The translations under genes were made by a program, and so were the position numbers. From Cryobacterium sp. GrIS_2_6 (GTDB lineage: Bacteria; Actinomycetota; Actinomycetes; Actinomycetales; Microbacteriaceae): DNA of 64,000 nt. Position 1 is the stretch's first letter. Every line of letters begins with the position of its first letter. Positions 43,968-53,529 of the stretch are shown in pieces. The notes beneath the pieces were generated by a model. The model had not been told where the DNA came from. It searched no databases and saw only the letters and a program-made list of their open reading frames with translations. Where the stretch lies: assembly GCF_035984545.1 (NCBI RefSeq), contig NZ_JAXCHP010000001.1, positions 3,906,001 through 3,970,000 of the forward strand. The letters are read 5' to 3'.

Positions 43968-44566
43968 TGACCGACACGATCGTTGCTGCGGGCGAAGCGC
44001 CCGTCAAGACGCTGCCGCGTCTCAAGCAGAAGTACCGCGACGAGATCTCCGCCAAGCTCTCCACCGAGCTGGGTTTCACGAACGTTCACCAGATTCCGAA
44101 CCTCGTGAAGATCGTCGTCAACATGGGTGTCGGCGAGGCAGCTCGCGACGGCAAGATCATGGATGGCGCCGTCTCCGACCTCACCAAGATCACCGGCCAG
44201 AAGCCGCAGGTCACCAAGGCCCGCAAGTCCATCGCGCAGTTCAAACTGCGCGAAGGCCAGCCCATCGGAACCCACGTCACCCTCCGCGGCGACCGCATGT
44301 GGGAATTCCTGGACCGGCTCCTGAGCCTCGCCCTTCCCCGCATCCGTGACTTCCGCGGCCTCTCGGACAAGCAGTTCGACGGTGCGGGCAACTACACCTT
44401 CGGTCTCACCGAGCAGGTCATGTTCCACGAGATCGACCAGGACCGGATCGACCGTCTTCGCGGTATGGACATCACCATCGTGACGACCGCCAAGAACAAC
44501 GAAGAAGGCCGTGCGCTGCTCAAGGCGCTTGGCTTCCCCTTCCAGACGGCCGAGAACACCAAGTAG
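43967..44566 (+). CDS. rplE: 50S ribosomal protein L5
   Basis: 199 residues. L5 binds 5S rRNA and contacts P-site tRNA. Conserved parts are [34 protein letters not shown] and [19 protein letters not shown]. It is followed by a 108-bp gap, where rpsN is often found in related operons. Confidence 0.98.
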   Translation: MTDTIVAAGEAPVKTLPRLKQKYRDEISAKLSTELGFTNVHQIPNLVKIVVNMGVGEAARDGKIMDGAVSDLTKITGQKPQVTKARKSIAQFKLREGQPIGTHVTLRGDRMWEFLDRLLSLALPRIRDFRGLSDKQFDGAGNYTFGLTEQVMFHEIDQDRIDRLRGMDITIVTTAKNNEEGRALLKALGFPFQTAENTK

Positions 44567-44587
44567 TACCGGCTAGTTTTAAACCCT

Positions 44588-44628
44588 GGGGCTGGACAAC
44601 CGTCCAGCCCCACCACGACCAAGGTCGT
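44588..44628 (+). promoter_or_regulatory. Tandem hairpins in the rplE-rpsH gap
   Basis: A perfect 10-bp stem (44588-44597 / 44602-44611) with a 4-nt AACC loop is followed directly by a second hairpin ACGAC/GTCGT (44615-44619 / 44624-44628). No T-run follows. The gap has no rpsN gene. The pair may protect or attenuate the mRNA between the L5 and S8 genes. Confidence 0.55.
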
Positions 44629-44674
44629 CACCCGCGTAACGGATGAACGAAACCAGGCGAGAAAGGCACCACAA

Positions 44675-45073
44675 ATGACAATGACAGATCCGGTCGCAGA
44701 CATGCTGACCAGACTGCGCAACGCTAACTCGGCGTACCACGACACAGTGTCGATGCCGCACAGCAAGCTCAAAGCGCACATCGCAGACATCCTCAAGGCG
44801 CAGGGTTACATCTCCGCCTGGGATGTCAAGGATGCAGAGGTCGGAAAGACCCTCACGCTGAACCTCAAGTTCGGTCCGAACCGCGAGCGTTCCATCGTCG
44901 GCATCAAGCGGGTTTCCAAGCCCGGCCTGCGCGTGTACGCAAAGTCGACCGAAATCCCCACCGTTCTCGGTGGCCTCGGCGTTGCCATCCTGTCCACCTC
45001 CAACGGTCTGCTCACCGACCGTCAGGCCGAGAAGAAGGGCGTAGGCGGAGAAGTTCTCGCCTACGTGTGGTAG
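44675..45073 (+). CDS. rpsH: 30S ribosomal protein S8
   Basis: 132 residues. S8 binds the central domain of 16S rRNA and in enteric bacteria represses the spc operon. It has [19 protein letters not shown] and the C-terminal segment [20 protein letters not shown] (residues 106-125). Only 6 bp separates it from rplF. Confidence 0.98.
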   Translation: MTMTDPVADMLTRLRNANSAYHDTVSMPHSKLKAHIADILKAQGYISAWDVKDAEVGKTLTLNLKFGPNRERSIVGIKRVSKPGLRVYAKSTEIPTVLGGLGVAILSTSNGLLTDRQAEKKGVGGEVLAYVW

Positions 45074-45079
45074 TCGACA

Positions 45080-45616
45080 ATGTCACGTATTGGAAGACTC
45101 CCCATCCCGATCCCCGCGGATGTCACGGTTGCCACTGAGGGCCGCCTCGTCAGCGTCAAGGGCCCGAAGGGTGAGCTTGCGCTCACCGTCGCCAACCCGA
45201 TCCAGGTGTCGATCGAAGACGGCCACGTTGTCGTCACCCGTCCGGACGACGAGCGCGCATCGCGTTCGCTGCACGGCCTGACCCGCACCCTGATCGCCAA
45301 CCAGATCATCGGGGTGACCGTGGGTTACACCAAGGGCCTCGAGATCGTCGGTACCGGTTACCGCGTCGCCCAGAAGGGCACCGCGGTCGAGTTCGCCCTT
45401 GGCTTCTCACACCCGGTCCTCATCGAGCCGCCCGTCGGCATCACCCTGACTGTCGAGGGCGTCAACCGCCTCACGGTCGGTGGCATCGACAAGCAGGCCG
45501 TCGGCGAGGTCGCCGCCAACATCCGTAAGATTCGCAAGCCTGAGCCCTACAAGGGCAAGGGCGTGCGTTACGCCGGCGAGATTGTTCGCCGCAAGGCCGG
45601 AAAGAGTGGTAAATAA
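45080..45616 (+). CDS. rplF: 50S ribosomal protein L6
   Basis: 178 residues. L6 lies near the factor-binding site. The start [17 protein letters not shown] and the C-terminal motif [16 protein letters not shown] are canonical. Confidence 0.98.
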   Translation: MSRIGRLPIPIPADVTVATEGRLVSVKGPKGELALTVANPIQVSIEDGHVVVTRPDDERASRSLHGLTRTLIANQIIGVTVGYTKGLEIVGTGYRVAQKGTAVEFALGFSHPVLIEPPVGITLTVEGVNRLTVGGIDKQAVGEVAANIRKIRKPEPYKGKGVRYAGEIVRRKAGKSGK

Positions 45617-45618
45617 CC

Positions 45619-45990
45619 ATGGGTCTCGGAACTAGAGGTAAGAGCAAGGCCGCTGCCCGCGGACGCAGGCACACACGTCTTCGCAAAAAGGTCGTTGGGA
45701 CGGAGCTTCGTCCCCGTCTCGTCGTCACACGTTCGGCTCGCCACGTCTTCGTGCAGGTCGTCGACGACAGCAAGGGTTTCACCCTTGCGTCGGCATCCAC
45801 GCTCGAGACGGACATGCGCACCTTCGATGGTGACAAGACCGCCAAGGCCCGTAAGGTCGGTGAACTCGTCGCCGAGCGCGCGAAGGCCGCCGGTATCGAC
45901 GCCGTCGTATTTGACCGTGGCGGCAGCAAGTACGCGGGACGCGTCGCTGCCATCGCCGAGGGAGCTCGAGAGGGTGGATTGAACCTGTGA
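45619..45990 (+). CDS. rplR: 50S ribosomal protein L18
   Basis: 123 residues, 2 bp after rplF. L18 binds 5S rRNA with L5. It has [20 protein letters not shown] and the C-terminal [20 protein letters not shown] (residues 97-116). Overlaps rpsE by 4 bp. Confidence 0.98.
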   Translation: MGLGTRGKSKAAARGRRHTRLRKKVVGTELRPRLVVTRSARHVFVQVVDDSKGFTLASASTLETDMRTFDGDKTAKARKVGELVAERAKAAGIDAVVFDRGGSKYAGRVAAIAEGAREGGLNL

Positions 45991-46697
45991 CCGCTGAAAC
46001 CAGTAACACAGCAGCCAAGGAGACCGTGGTGGCCGCTGAGGCACCCGTCGAAACCGCTGCGTCAACCGCTCCGGCACAGAACGAGCCTCGTGAGGCTCGT
46101 CGTGGTGGCCGTGAGCGCAACCCGAACAAGGATCGCGGAAGCCGCGACGCCGACAAGAGCCAGTTCCTGGAGCGCGTTGTCACCATCAACCGCGTTTCCA
46201 AGGTGGTGAAGGGTGGTCGTCGCTTCAGCTTCACCGCCCTCGTCGTCGTCGGTGACGGCAACGGACTCGTTGGCGTTGGATACGGCAAGGCCCGCGAGGT
46301 CCCGACCGCTATCTCCAAGGGCGTCGAGGAAGCGAAGAAGAACTTCTTCCGCGTTCCCCGCGTCGGCCTGACGATCCCGCACCCCGTCCAGGGCGAAGCC
46401 GCAGCCGGCGTTGTCCTGCTGCGTCCCGCCGCTGCCGGTACCGGCGTTATCGCCGGTGGCCCCGTCCGCGCCGTGCTCGAATGCGCCGGCATCCACGACG
46501 TCCTGAGCAAGTCGCTCGGTTCGTCGAACACCATCAACATCGTCCACGCCACCGTCGAGGCACTGCATCAGCTCGAAGAGCCGCGTGCCGTTGCCGCCCG
46601 TCGTGGCCTCGCGTACGAAGACGTGGCCCCGGCCCGTTTCCTGCGCGCCGACGCCGCGGCTGCTGCTGCAGCAGCGGCAGCAAAGGCAGGTGCCTGA
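45987..46697 (+). CDS. rpsE: 30S ribosomal protein S5 with N-terminal extension
   Basis: 236 residues, GTG start, about 60 longer than usual because of a charged N-terminal extension (residues 1-55). S5 helps decoding accuracy. The core [21 protein letters not shown] and [20 protein letters not shown] are present. Overlaps rpmD by one base. Confidence 0.98.
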   Translation: MTAETSNTAAKETVVAAEAPVETAASTAPAQNEPREARRGGRERNPNKDRGSRDADKSQFLERVVTINRVSKVVKGGRRFSFTALVVVGDGNGLVGVGYGKAREVPTAISKGVEEAKKNFFRVPRVGLTIPHPVQGEAAAGVVLLRPAAAGTGVIAGGPVRAVLECAGIHDVLSKSLGSSNTINIVHATVEALHQLEEPRAVAARRGLAYEDVAPARFLRADAAAAAAAAAAKAGA

Positions 46698-46879
46698 TGG
46701 CTCGCCTCAAAGTGACACAGATCAAGTCCAAAATTAGTGAGAAGCAGAACCAGCGCGACACGCTTCGCAGCCTGGGTCTCAAGCGCATTGGCGCCGTCGT
46801 GATCCGCGAGGACAACTCGCAGAACCGCGGCTATGTCAACACGGTTGCTCACCTCGTGAAGGTCGAGGAGATTGACTAA
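46697..46879 (+). CDS. rpmD: 50S ribosomal protein L30
   Basis: 60 residues from ATG 46697, overlapping rpsE (TGATG). The sequence [20 protein letters not shown], then [14 protein letters not shown] and [12 protein letters not shown], matches L30 over its full length. It also overlaps rplO by one base. Confidence 0.97.
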   Translation: MARLKVTQIKSKISEKQNQRDTLRSLGLKRIGAVVIREDNSQNRGYVNTVAHLVKVEEID

Positions 46880-47424
46880 TGGCTGACGAGAAGGACGCTG
46901 CCGCCACGGCAGCAACCAAGCCCGCCACCGCAAAGAAGGCTGCCCCCAAGGCTGCCGCCGCGAAGACTGCACCCGCTGAGAAGCGCGAGCAGGTGCTGAA
47001 GGTCCACCACCTTCGCCCCGCTCCCGGTTCGAAGAAGGACCGTATGCGCGTCGGCCGCGGTGAAGGATCCAAGGGTAAGACCGCGGGTCGTGGCACCAAG
47101 GGCACCAAGGCACGCTACAACGTGCGCATCGGCTTCGAGGGTGGGCAGATGCCTCTGCACATGCGTACCCCGAAGCTGCGCGGGTTCAAGAACCCGTTCC
47201 GCGTCGAGTACCAGGTCGTCAACCTCGACCGTCTCGCCGAGCTCTACCCGAACGGTGGCGATGTCACCATCGCCGACCTGGTTGCCAAGGGCGCCGTTCG
47301 TGACAACGAAAAAATCAAGGTGCTCGGTAACGGTGAAATTGCCGTTAAGCTGAACATTGCGGTCGACAAGGTTTCCAGCTCAGCTGAGCAGAAGATCGTC
47401 GCCGCGGGTGGCTCAATCAAGTAA
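46879..47424 (+). CDS. rplO: 50S ribosomal protein L15 with N-terminal extension
   Basis: 181 residues; the first 35 are an Ala/Lys-rich extension before the standard start [21 protein letters not shown]. The Gly/Lys-rich rRNA-binding region [17 protein letters not shown] and [19 protein letters not shown] follow. L15 is a late 50S assembly protein. A 94-bp gap separates it from secY. Confidence 0.98.
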   Translation: MADEKDAAATAATKPATAKKAAPKAAAAKTAPAEKREQVLKVHHLRPAPGSKKDRMRVGRGEGSKGKTAGRGTKGTKARYNVRIGFEGGQMPLHMRTPKLRGFKNPFRVEYQVVNLDRLAELYPNGGDVTIADLVAKGAVRDNEKIKVLGNGEIAVKLNIAVDKVSSSAEQKIVAAGGSIK

Positions 47425-47518
47425 GTCCGTAGACGCTGATCGAGCTTGTCGGGCGTCGCCATCGTTCATTCGATAGCGGCCCCGGCAGGCTCGTTTCACG
47501 TTAGTAACTGGAGGCCTT

Positions 47519-48841
47519 TTGTTCAGCGCCATAGCGCGGATCTTCCGCACGCCCGACCTTCGCAAGAAAATCGGATTCAGCCTCGGTATCGTGGCTCTGT
47601 TCCGACTGGGCTCGTTCATCCCCTCTCCCTTCGTGGACTTCGGAAACGTGCAAGCGTGTCTAGCGGCGAACCAGGGCACCAGCGGCCTGTACGAACTCGT
47701 CAACCTGTTCAGCGGTGGCGCGCTGCTGCAGCTGTCGGTCTTCGCGCTCGGCATCATGCCGTACATCACGGCCTCGATCATCGTGCAGCTCCTGCGCGTG
47801 GTCATCCCACACTTCGAGACCCTCTACAAAGAGGGCGCGTCCGGGCAGAGCACGCTCACCCAGTACACGCGCTATCTCACGATCGCCCTCGGCATCCTCC
47901 AGTCGACGACGCTCATCACGGTCGCCCGCAGCGGCGCACTGTTCGGCACCTCCTCCAGCTCCGAGTGCTCTCAGCTCATCACCAACGACGCCTGGTACGC
48001 CATCATGCTCATGGTCATCACCATGACGGCAGGAACCGGCGTCATCATGTGGATGGGTGAGCTCATCACCGAACGCGGCATCGGCAACGGCATGTCGCTC
48101 CTCATCTTCACGTCCATCGCGGCGCGCTTCCCGAACTCCCTCGGCTCGATCCTCAACCAGAAGGGCCTCGACACCTTCCTGATCGTGATCGCGGTCGGAC
48201 TGCTCGTCGTCGCGGCCGTCGTGTTCGTCGAACAGTCGCAACGACGCATCCCGGTGCAGTACGCCAAGCGGATGGTCGGACGCCGGACATACGGCGGCAA
48301 CAACACGTACATTCCGATCAAGGTCAACATGGCCGGCGTCGTCCCCGTTATCTTCGCGTCCTCGCTGCTGTACCTGCCGGCCCTGATCGCGCAGTTCAAC
48401 CAGCCGGCCGCCGGACAGGCCCCGGCGGCGTGGGTCTCCTGGGTCACGAACAACCTGACCAAGGGCGACCACCCGCTCTACATGCTGATGTACTTCCTGC
48501 TCATCGTCGGGTTCACCTACTTCTACGTCGCGATCACCTTCAACCCAGAAGAGGTCGCCGACAACATGAAGAAGTACGGCGGATTCATCCCCGGCATCCG
48601 TGCCGGACGCCCGACCGCCGAGTACCTCGACTTCGTGCTGACTCGGGTGACCCTTCCCGGAGCGCTCTACCTCGGCCTGATCGCCCTGCTGCCGTTGATC
48701 GCTTTCTCAGTGATCGGAGCCGACCAGAACTTCCCGTTCGGCGGCGCAAGCATCCTGATCATCGTCGGTGTCGGCCTCGAGACGGTCAAGCAGATCGACT
48801 CCCAGCTGCAGCAGCGTCACTACGAAGGGCTCCTCCGATGA
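47519..48841 (+). CDS. secY: Preprotein translocase subunit SecY
   Basis: 440 residues from TTG 47519, with CTGGAGG upstream. SecY forms the ten-helix channel of the general secretion pathway. Landmarks are the first helix [21 protein letters not shown], the plug/TM2 region [21 protein letters not shown], and TM7-TM8 segments [16 protein letters not shown]. It overlaps adk by 4 bp, so both are co-translated. Confidence 0.98.
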   Translation: MFSAIARIFRTPDLRKKIGFSLGIVALFRLGSFIPSPFVDFGNVQACLAANQGTSGLYELVNLFSGGALLQLSVFALGIMPYITASIIVQLLRVVIPHFETLYKEGASGQSTLTQYTRYLTIALGILQSTTLITVARSGALFGTSSSSECSQLITNDAWYAIMLMVITMTAGTGVIMWMGELITERGIGNGMSLLIFTSIAARFPNSLGSILNQKGLDTFLIVIAVGLLVVAAVVFVEQSQRRIPVQYAKRMVGRRTYGGNNTYIPIKVNMAGVVPVIFASSLLYLPALIAQFNQPAAGQAPAAWVSWVTNNLTKGDHPLYMLMYFLLIVGFTYFYVAITFNPEEVADNMKKYGGFIPGIRAGRPTAEYLDFVLTRVTLPGALYLGLIALLPLIAFSVIGADQNFPFGGASILIIVGVGLETVKQIDSQLQQRHYEGLLR

Positions 48842-49452
48842 CCCGCCTGCTCGTGATCGGCCCGCCCGGCGCCGGCAAGGGCACCCAGGCGGTTCGCCTG
48901 GCCGCTGCCTTCGGGATCCCCGCCGTCTCGACCGGCGACATCTTCCGCTTCAACGTGGCGAACCAGACCGAACTCGGCCTCAAGGCCAAGGCGTTCATGG
49001 ACAAGGGCGCCTACGTGCCAGACTCGCTGACCAATGAGATCGTCGCCGACCGGCTCGCCCAGGCGGATGCCGCGGGCGGTTTCCTCCTGGACGGCTACCC
49101 GCGCACGCTCGAACAGGTGCACGAGCTCGACCGCCTGCTCGACGCCGACGGCACCGCACTCGATGCCGTCGTCCAGATCTCAGCGGACACCGACGAAGTC
49201 GTCGCCCGTCTGCTCAAGCGCGCGGCCGAACAGGGTCGAGCGGACGACACGGCCGACGTCATCCGTCACCGTCTCGAGGTTTACTCGGAGCAGACCGCTC
49301 CGCTTATCGACGTGTACGGGGCCCGCGGGCTCGTTGTCACCGTTGACGGCCTCGGTGCCGTCGATGCGGTGACCGAGCGCATTCTGAGTGCCCTCGCGGA
49401 GCGCGAGCTTCACGCCGTCGACATCAATACGGACGCACCGAGCGCGTCCTGA
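48838..49452 (+). CDS. adk: Adenylate kinase
   Basis: 204 residues, ATG overlapping secY. It interconverts ATP + AMP and 2 ADP. The P-loop is [10 protein letters not shown] (residues 8-17), the AMP-binding motif is STGDIFR, and [12 protein letters not shown] is the second signature. The LID is of the short type without zinc cysteines, as in other actinobacteria. Confidence 0.97.
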   Translation: MTRLLVIGPPGAGKGTQAVRLAAAFGIPAVSTGDIFRFNVANQTELGLKAKAFMDKGAYVPDSLTNEIVADRLAQADAAGGFLLDGYPRTLEQVHELDRLLDADGTALDAVVQISADTDEVVARLLKRAAEQGRADDTADVIRHRLEVYSEQTAPLIDVYGARGLVVTVDGLGAVDAVTERILSALAERELHAVDINTDAPSAS

Positions 49453-49474
49453 TCCGTTTGCGGGGAACCAGGCA

Positions 49475-50305
49475 ATGAGCCTTCGTCGATCCATCTACAA
49501 GTCGCCGGCACAGTTGCGGCTGATGATCGCACCGGGCCTCGCGACCGCCGCGTCCCTCGACGCGGCCCGCGCTCTGATGCGGGCCGGTGTCACGACCCTC
49601 GAGCTCGATGCGGCCGCTGAGACCGCAATCGTGGCCCGCGGCGGCCTGCCGAACTTCAAGCTCGAGCACGGTTATTTTCACACGGTGTGCGCGAGCGTGA
49701 ACGAGGACGTCGTCCACGGCATCCCGGGCGCCCGTGTCCTCGCCCCTGGCGACATCGTCTCGATCGACAGCGGTGCGATCCTCGACGGCTGGAACGGGGA
49801 CGCCGCCTTCAGCTTCGTGATCCCGGACCCGAGCAGGCCTGAGGTCGTCGCCGAACGTCAGAGACTCTCCGACGTCACGGAGCAGTCCCTGTGGCACGGG
49901 ATCGCCCGCCTCGCTGAGGCGGGGTACCTCAACGAGGTCGGCGACGCCATCGAGGACTACATCGAGTCGCAGGGCAGCTACGGCATCCTGACCGACTACG
50001 TCGGCCACGGCATCGGCCGGTCCATGCACGAAGCCCCTCCGGTCTTCAACTACCGGGTGCGCCAGAAGGGGCCGGAGGTCAAGCCCGGACTCGTCGTCGC
50101 CATCGAACCGATGGTCGTGCTCGGATCGATCGACACCTTTGTCCGTGACGACGACTGGACCGTCGCCACGAGTGACGGCCTCGCGGCCGCGCACTGGGAG
50201 CACAGCGTCGCCGTGCACAAGGACGGCATCTGGGTGCTCACCGCCGAGGACGGCGGCGCAGCCCAGCTCGCTCCCCTCGGCGTCATCCCCGTCCCCATCC
50301 CCTAA
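49475..50305 (+). CDS. map: Methionine aminopeptidase type I
   Basis: 276 residues from ATG 49475, 22 bp after adk. It removes N-terminal methionine from new proteins using two metal ions. Metal ligands fall in SIDSGAILDGWNGDAAF (two Asp), GHGIGRSMHEAP (His), AIEPMV (Glu) and WEHSVAV (Glu). The histidine of EHGYFHTVCASVNEDVVHG is the substrate-binding region. It is the last gene of the spc-type operon. Confidence 0.97.
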   Translation: MSLRRSIYKSPAQLRLMIAPGLATAASLDAARALMRAGVTTLELDAAAETAIVARGGLPNFKLEHGYFHTVCASVNEDVVHGIPGARVLAPGDIVSIDSGAILDGWNGDAAFSFVIPDPSRPEVVAERQRLSDVTEQSLWHGIARLAEAGYLNEVGDAIEDYIESQGSYGILTDYVGHGIGRSMHEAPPVFNYRVRQKGPEVKPGLVVAIEPMVVLGSIDTFVRDDDWTVATSDGLAAAHWEHSVAVHKDGIWVLTAEDGGAAQLAPLGVIPVPIP

Positions 50306-50346
50306 CCCCCCTCCAGCGCCCCGCCGCTTCGCTGCGCCAACTCTCG

Positions 50347-50373
50347 CGGGCGGGCGGGCGGGCGGGCGGGCGG
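50347..50373 (+). repeat. Six-fold CGGG tetranucleotide repeat
   Basis: CGGG is repeated six times in tandem, giving six runs of three guanines separated by single cytosines on the plus strand. This is a strong G-quadruplex motif and a potential slippage site. It lies in the 157-bp gap between map and the first EIIB gene. Confidence 0.9.
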
Positions 50374-50462
50374 CGCGCCGGGGCGCGGCATCCGCTAGCC
50401 AAAGGCCCTGATTAGCGGGAAGATGGAAGTGGGCAGAGCCCTCCGAAGAAATGAGCAGGTCA

Positions 50463-50792
50463 ATGAGGATTCTCGTAGTTTGCGGTGCCGGGGCGTCCAG
50501 CGCCTTCGTCGCCCATCGCGTGCGCCGTACCGGTGAGGAAAGGGGCGTCGAACTGACGGTTCACGCCGGCAGCGAATCCGACCTTCCCGGGTCATTGGAC
50601 CCGATCGATGTCTTACTCGTCGGCCCGTATCTGGCCCCCCGTTACGAGAAGATCCGCGCGGAGGCGATCAAGCGGGGCGTCGGCGTCGCGCTCCTGCCCG
50701 ACACCGTGTTCGCCTCCCAGAACGGCGACGAGGCACTTGACCTCGCCATCCACGCGTTCAAATCGCGCGGCTGGGCCGAACTGCTCGCCTGA
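50463..50792 (+). CDS. Orphan PTS EIIB protein, lactose/cellobiose type (copy 1)
   Basis: 109 residues from ATG 50463; this start matches the paralogue at 52877, where the same bases GTCAATGAGGATTCT surround the start. The phosphocysteine loop VVCGAGASSAF places Cys7 at the active site. The remaining pattern (DVLLVGPYLAPRYEKI) is that of small EIIB proteins. No cognate EIIC or EIIA of this family is nearby. It lies beside mtlR, convergent with it, so it may pass phosphate to or sense sugar for the regulator. This is inference. Confidence 0.85.
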   Translation: MRILVVCGAGASSAFVAHRVRRTGEERGVELTVHAGSESDLPGSLDPIDVLLVGPYLAPRYEKIRAEAIKRGVGVALLPDTVFASQNGDEALDLAIHAFKSRGWAELLA

Positions 50793-50811
50793 CCCCGGTT
50801 CCCCCTGAGGG

Positions 50812-52722
50812 CTACTGGTCCATCAGGTGCACGAGCTCGTCGATGAAGGATGCGAAGTCGACCGACCTGCGGACCAGCCGTTGCACGTCGTTTCGGTCGG
50901 AGAAGACCTCGACGAACTGGTCGAAGACATCCTGGAAGCTCTTGCGCCCCTCGGCGCTGAACGCCACGAGGGCGACGACGTTGACCCGTGCCTCTCCCCA
51001 GTCCATCGGGGTGTCGTTGATCACGATCGCGATCGACGTGCGGTTCGCGGTCATCGACATCGAGTGCGGCACCGCCAGGTTGTCGGTGAACGCCGTCGAA
51101 CTCATCAGCTCGCGCTCGATCGCGCCGTCGATGTATTCCGGTTCGATGATGCCCTGCGCGGCCATCCGATCGCCGAGCGCGCGGATCATGGCGTCCTCGT
51201 CGTCCGCGTAGAAGTTGTGCGAGAACAGCGAGGCGTCGAAGAACTGCAGCAGGTCGTCCTTGAGATGCGCGCGCCTGCGCAGTCGGCGCACCCGGCTCGC
51301 GGCCTTCCGAACCCGCTCGATATCGGCCTCGGTCAGGAACGGCTGGATGACGATGATCCCGTCGCCGAGGCTGCCCGGATCGATCGTCGTGAGCACGAGG
51401 TCGGCCTCGAGTCCGCTCCAATCCACGTCGCTCCTCGTGACGACGGAGACGACCTCGAGCTCATCGCCGAGGACCCGTTCGATGCGTTCCCGCAGCAGGA
51501 CGTGCATGTCGTAATAGTTCGGGCAGACGATCGCGCAGCTGACGAGGTCGACCCGGCGGGACTGCTGCTGCAGGTGCGCGCCGACGTGCATCGCGATGTA
51601 CGCGATCTCGTCGTCGTTGATCACGATCCGCTCCTGGCGCTGCAACTTGCTCGCGATGTACACCGCGAGCTCGTAGATCATCGGGTAGCCCGTTTTGATG
51701 GACCGGGTGAGCGGGTTGTGTGCGAATGACCGGTCTTGGGCGCGGTTGATCAGGTTCCGCACGTGCAGGGTGAGCCGCACGATGAACGTCTCCTCGGTGA
51801 GGTCGACGAGGAATTCCTCGCTCGCCTGCGTCACGATCTGCCTGACCGTGTCGAGGTCCTCCGGGCGCACGAAGTTCTCGATGAGCTTCTTCGCCGGTTG
51901 GTCGTGACCCGGCGTGATCACCCGGGTGGTGAGGAGGAGTCCGATGTAGTCAAGGTCCCCGAGCGCGAGCTCGACGTCGAAGTGCCGCTTGATGAGCACG
52001 GCGAGGGCCCTGGTCATCTCGTCGCGGGGAGTGGCCTCCGGTTCGGTGGGGAGCGGCGCGGCGCGCTTGGTGACGCGGTCGACAGCGATCGCCACGTGCA
52101 GGAGCACGTCGTTGGTGCCGTACTCGTTCACGAAATAGCCCTGGGCGTCGAGCATGGTGATCAGGTCGGTCTTGAACGCGCTGAGGCTCTTCGACGCGAA
52201 CTCGCGCTGGATGGTCTCGAGGTTGAGCATCCCGCGGGCGGTCTCCTCGCGGAACATCCGGCTGAGCAGCCGGCGCCGGTCTGTCTCCGATCCGGCAAGA
52301 GTCACGACGCTGCCGCGCCTCCCGAGCGTGAGCCCGGTCTCCGGCAGCAGCGACCGAACCCGGGCGAGATCGGCCTCGATCGTCGAATCGCTCACGAAGA
52401 GCTCCGCCGCGAGGCTGTAGACGTCGAGGCCGCTGTCCGACTCGGTGAGCCGCCTGACGAGGGCATAGAGCCGGTTCTGCCTGCTGTCCGGTTCGACCGG
52501 CTTGCGGCTGGACCGGAACACGGTGTACGCCTCGAGATCCAGCCGGTACCCGGCCGTCCCCGATTCGATCACGTCGAGCGGATGCGCCGCCGCCTTCACG
52601 TTCGTCACGTAACTGCGCACGGTCCGAGGGGTCACCCCGAGGTGGTCGGCGAGTTCGCCGGCGGTCACCCAGACCGGCGTCTGCGACAGATACTCCAGCA
52701 TCCGCGTTTGTTTGTCGCTCAT
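50812..52722 (-). CDS. mtlR: MtlR-type PRD-domain transcriptional activator
   Basis: 636 residues from ATG 52722, which has GGAG 9 nt upstream; a GTG 15 bp earlier is less likely. Domains in order: helix-turn-helix (YLSQTPVWVTAGELADHLG and LDVYSLAAELFVSDSTIEADL), PRD1 (TNDVLLHVAIAVDRV), PRD2 (NPLTRSIKTGYPMIYELA ... AYIAMHVGAHL), an EIIB-like domain with Cys in CAIVCPNYYDMHVLL, and a C-terminal EIIA domain with His in NLAVPHSMSM. This is the standard MtlR layout, where PTS-driven phosphorylation sets activity on mannitol promoters. It is divergent from the second EIIB gene and the pts/mtl genes. Confidence 0.92.
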   Translation of the reverse strand: MSDKQTRMLEYLSQTPVWVTAGELADHLGVTPRTVRSYVTNVKAAAHPLDVIESGTAGYRLDLEAYTVFRSSRKPVEPDSRQNRLYALVRRLTESDSGLDVYSLAAELFVSDSTIEADLARVRSLLPETGLTLGRRGSVVTLAGSETDRRRLLSRMFREETARGMLNLETIQREFASKSLSAFKTDLITMLDAQGYFVNEYGTNDVLLHVAIAVDRVTKRAAPLPTEPEATPRDEMTRALAVLIKRHFDVELALGDLDYIGLLLTTRVITPGHDQPAKKLIENFVRPEDLDTVRQIVTQASEEFLVDLTEETFIVRLTLHVRNLINRAQDRSFAHNPLTRSIKTGYPMIYELAVYIASKLQRQERIVINDDEIAYIAMHVGAHLQQQSRRVDLVSCAIVCPNYYDMHVLLRERIERVLGDELEVVSVVTRSDVDWSGLEADLVLTTIDPGSLGDGIIVIQPFLTEADIERVRKAASRVRRLRRRAHLKDDLLQFFDASLFSHNFYADDEDAMIRALGDRMAAQGIIEPEYIDGAIERELMSSTAFTDNLAVPHSMSMTANRTSIAIVINDTPMDWGEARVNVVALVAFSAEGRKSFQDVFDQFVEVFSDRNDVQRLVRRSVDFASFIDELVHLMDQ

Positions 52723-52762
52723 CGCACAAAACTCCACATTGTCCTAGTTAGTCAATCATGCT

Positions 52763-52802
52763 GCACCCCTCCGGTATTCCCGAGCCGGGTTTCCGGGGGT
52801 GC
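52763..52802. promoter_or_regulatory. Hairpin in the mtlR-EIIB divergent region
   Basis: Arms 52763-52774 and 52793-52802 pair over ten bases with a 2-nt bulge, and an inner 4-bp hairpin (CCCG/CGGG) stacks within. It lies in the 154-bp region that must hold the divergent promoters and any MtlR operator. It could be an operator dyad or an untranslated-leader structure; neither is proven. Confidence 0.4.
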
Positions 52803-52876
52803 GGAAACAGCTCTACTGGCCGAGGCCCGGCCATCGGACGAAACTGAAAGAGTCGAAACACCGAAAGGCTGAGTCA

Positions 52877-53179
52877 ATGAGGATTCTTGTGATCTGTGGT
52901 GCGGGCGCGTCCAGCACCTTCGTCGCGCTGCGGATGCGCCGGACCATTTCCGAGCGCGGCCTGGCCGCCACGGTCGCCGCGGCCAGCGAAACAGAACTCC
53001 CCGATGCCCTCGACGGCATCGATGCCCTGCTCGTCGGCCCGCACCTGGCCGCACGATTCCCCGAGATCCGGGCGCAGGCGGCCGAACACGGCGTGGGCTG
53101 CGCGCTCCTGGCCGACACGATCTTCACGGCCCGCGACGGCGTCGAAGCACTCGACGCGGCGCTCGCAGCCGTGGCATGA
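52877..53179 (+). CDS. Orphan PTS EIIB protein, lactose/cellobiose type (copy 2)
   Basis: 100 residues. It is a clear paralogue of the protein at 50463: both start MRILV(V/I)CGAGASS with Cys7 and share ERG, LLVGPxLA and LxDTxF motifs. It is the first gene of a rightward cluster leading through ptsH and ptsI to the mannitol genes, so it should be co-expressed with them. Since MtlA carries its own EIIB domain, this protein is not needed for mannitol transport as such. Confidence 0.87.
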   Translation: MRILVICGAGASSTFVALRMRRTISERGLAATVAAASETELPDALDGIDALLVGPHLAARFPEIRAQAAEHGVGCALLADTIFTARDGVEALDAALAAVA

Positions 53180-53220
53180 CCAGTACAGCACTCCACTCTC
53201 CACCGGAAGGAACCCCACCG

Positions 53221-53529
53221 ATGATTGAACGCACAGTTCGAATCGGCTCGGCGAACGGCCTGCACGCCCGCCCCGCGAAACTCTTCACCAAGGCGGCAGC
53301 CGAATCCGGCGTCAAGGTCACCATCGAAAAGGCCGGCGGCACGGCGGTCAATGCCGCCAGCATCCTCGCCGTGATCTCCCTCGGCCTCGGCAACGGCGAC
53401 GAGGTCACCATTGCGACCGTCGACGACGGGGCCGGGGCCGCCCTCGACACCCTCGTGTCCCTGCTCGCCGCAGATTACGACCTGCCGGCCGCGGACGCGG
53501 CGACCTCCGAAACGCGGGTCGCGGTATGA
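53221..53529 (+). CDS. ptsH: Phosphocarrier protein HPr
   Basis: 102 residues from ATG 53221. HPr carries phosphate from Enzyme I to the EIIA domains. The active His15 lies in NGLHARPAKLF, and a serine equivalent to Ser46 occurs in NAASILAVISLG, although no HPr kinase was seen. A short Ala/Asp-rich tail extends the usual 85-90 residues. It overlaps ptsI by 4 bp. Confidence 0.95.
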   Translation: MIERTVRIGSANGLHARPAKLFTKAAAESGVKVTIEKAGGTAVNAASILAVISLGLGNGDEVTIATVDDGAGAALDTLVSLLAADYDLPAADAATSETRVAV

